A DNA stretch of 7,033 bases, taken from contig CAYPKW010000111.1 in the NCBI GenBank assembly GCA_964411425.1, positions 1 to 7,033 of the forward strand, written 5' to 3'. This document shows positions 5,657 to 7,033 of the stretch, piece after piece. Every line of letters begins with the position of its first letter. Positions within the stretch are counted from its first letter, which is position 1. The notes under the pieces are model-generated. The model saw only the letters and a list, made by a program, of their open reading frames with translations. It was not told where the DNA came from and made no database searches. Source of the stretch: CAYPKW01 sp964411425 (GTDB lineage: Bacteria > Pseudomonadota > Alphaproteobacteria > Dongiales > Dongiaceae). The position numbers and the translations under genes are program-made.

Positions 5657-7030
5657 ATGGCTATCCTGCTGTACAACACGTTGACGCGCCGCAAGGAGCC
5701 GTTCCAGCCGATCGATCCGGCCAACGTGCGAATGTACGTCTGCGGCCCCACCGTCTACGACCTTGCCCATATCGGCAACGCCCGGCCGGTCGCGGTGTTC
5801 GACACACTCTATCGCCTGCTGCGCGCGGTTTACGGCAAGGCGCACGTCACCTACGTGCGCAACATCACGGACGTGGACGACAAGATCATCGCCGCGGCGG
5901 CCGCGTCGGGCGAGGACATCCGGGCGCTGACGCTGCGCACCACGGCCGCCTATCACGCCGACATGGCGGCGCTCAACGCGCTGGCGCCGGACCGCGAGCC
6001 GCGCGCCACCGACTACGTCGCCCAGATGATCGCCATGATCGAGCGCCTGCTGGCCAAGGGCTTCGGCTACGCGGCCGACGGGCACGTGCTGTTCCACGTG
6101 CCGGCGATGGCGGAGTACGGTCGGCTCTCCCGCCGCTCGCTCGACGAGATGATCCTCGGCGCCAGGGTCGAGGTGGCGCCCTACAAGAAGCATGCGGCCG
6201 ATTTCGTCATGTGGAAGCCGAGCGGGCCGGACCAGCCCGGCTGGCCGAGCCCATGGGGACGGGGGCGGCCGGGTTGGCACATCGAGTGCTCGGCCATGGC
6301 GAGCGAGCTGCTGGGTGAGACCTTCGACATTCACGGCGGCGGGCTCGACCTCGTCTTCCCCCATCACGAGAACGAGCTCGCCCAGAGCCGTTGCGACCAC
6401 GCCGGCGCGCCGCTTGCGCGGGTGTGGATGCATAACGGCTTCGTCCAGGTTGGCGCCGACAAGATGTCGAAATCGCTCGGGAATTTTTTCACCGTGCGTC
6501 AGTTGCTGGAGGAGGGGCATCGGGGCGAGGCGATCCGGCTCGCGCTGCTCGCGGCCCATTACCGCCAGCCGGTCGACATCAGCCGCGACGGCCTGCGCGA
6601 GGTGAGGGCGCAGCTCGACCGCTTCTACAACGCCCTCGACAAGGCGGACGAGGTCGAGGCCGCGGCGAGCGAGACGCCGTTTGCGGTCATGGCCGCGCTG
6701 GAGGACGACCTCAACACTCCGATGGCGCTCACGCACCTGCACGAGACGGCGAGCGCGCTCAACAAGGCCACGGCGGCGCACGATCGGTCCCGCCTCAAGG
6801 GTCAGTTGGTTGCGGCCGGCGCCCTCTTCGGCTTGCTGCAGCAGACGCCGCGCTCCTGGCTGCACGGCGACGGCGAGGACGCATGGATCGACGAGCGGAT
6901 CGCGGCGCGGGCGGCCGCGCGCAAGGCCCGCGACTACGCCGCGGCCGACCGCATCCGCGACGACCTCGCCGCCAAGGGCATCCTCCTTGAGGACGGTCCC
7001 GCCGGCACTACCTGGCGGCGGGCCGGCTAG
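5657..7030 (+). CDS. cysS: Cysteinyl-tRNA synthetase
   Basis: This class I synthetase charges tRNA-Cys with cysteine in the cytoplasm. The product is 457 residues and complete, close to the 461 of E. coli. The active-site zinc ligands are visible as Cys29 (MYVCGPTVYD), Cys211 (WHIECSAM), His236 and Glu240 (FPHHENE). The HIGH motif is HIGN (38-41), and KMSKSLGN is at 269-276. RNITDVDDKI (68-77) and DIHGGGLDLVFPHHENE (224-240) are family blocks. The C-terminal DALR-type helical domain and the tail ending ILLEDGPAGTTWRR (442-455) complete the protein. The ATG at 5657 is chosen because MAILLYNTLTRRKEPF is the usual N-terminus; the frame is open further upstream but only as antiphase sequence inside gltX. 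It starts 17 bases after the gltX stop without a convincing Shine-Dalgarno, consistent with co-transcription. Only three bases remain in the window after its stop codon. Confidence 0.97.
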   Translation: MAILLYNTLTRRKEPFQPIDPANVRMYVCGPTVYDLAHIGNARPVAVFDTLYRLLRAVYGKAHVTYVRNITDVDDKIIAAAAASGEDIRALTLRTTAAYHADMAALNALAPDREPRATDYVAQMIAMIERLLAKGFGYAADGHVLFHVPAMAEYGRLSRRSLDEMILGARVEVAPYKKHAADFVMWKPSGPDQPGWPSPWGRGRPGWHIECSAMASELLGETFDIHGGGLDLVFPHHENELAQSRCDHAGAPLARVWMHNGFVQVGADKMSKSLGNFFTVRQLLEEGHRGEAIRLALLAAHYRQPVDISRDGLREVRAQLDRFYNALDKADEVEAAASETPFAVMAALEDDLNTPMALTHLHETASALNKATAAHDRSRLKGQLVAAGALFGLLQQTPRSWLHGDGEDAWIDERIAARAAARKARDYAAADRIRDDLAAKGILLEDGPAGTTWRRAG

Positions 7031-7033
7031 TCT

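Noticed and set aside
4847..6865. A 672-codon open frame on the minus strand, antisense to gltX and cysS
   Set aside because: It spans two well-identified synthetase genes and their junction. The composition is low-complexity Arg/Ala/Pro/Ser with no motif, as expected when stop codons are rare in the complementary frame of GC-rich genes.

Overview
This window is a high-GC stretch of ordinary bacterial core metabolism, most likely from an alphaproteobacterium. The evidence is the strong G/C bias at third codon positions, an alphaproteobacterial style of glutamyl-tRNA synthetase (HVGN and LSKR signatures), the gltX-cysS neighbourhood, and interspersed palindromes built on GAGCTTGTCGA. A Rhodospirillales-like lineage is a guess; no rRNA or other marker is present to fix it.

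Layout, left to right. Bases 1-881 (+) hold the C-terminal two thirds of a class II DAHP synthase, the first enzyme of the shikimate pathway, cut by the window edge. Bases 882-1081 are non-coding and contain three hairpin units that share an 11-base loop sequence but have diverged, still mutually complementary arms: a REP-like cluster. Bases 1082-2203 (+) encode a nicotinate phosphoribosyltransferase. Bases 2222-2536 (-) encode a small uncharacterised protein with a signal peptide, convergent with the previous gene. A 95-base divergent intergenic region (2537-2631) separates it from a rightward cluster of nadE (2632-4293), gltX (4293-5639) and cysS (5657-7030). That cluster is tightly packed: nadE and gltX overlap by one base (TGATG), and gltX and cysS are 17 bases apart, so the three are probably one transcription unit.

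How the genes relate. The phosphoribosyltransferase makes nicotinate mononucleotide from nicotinate, and NadE performs the last, glutamine-dependent step to NAD+. Two NAD salvage/biosynthesis steps therefore flank the small secreted protein, although the adenylyltransferase between them (NadD) is not in the window. GltX and CysS are class I aminoacyl-tRNA synthetases that feed translation. NadE, GltX and CysS all form an adenylate intermediate with ATP, but that shared chemistry is not evidence of a joint pathway.

I do not see a new defence, mobile or biosynthetic system here. The items most worth a second look are the palindrome cluster and the small exported protein. Long antisense open frames across nadE, gltX and cysS look like by-products of high GC content.
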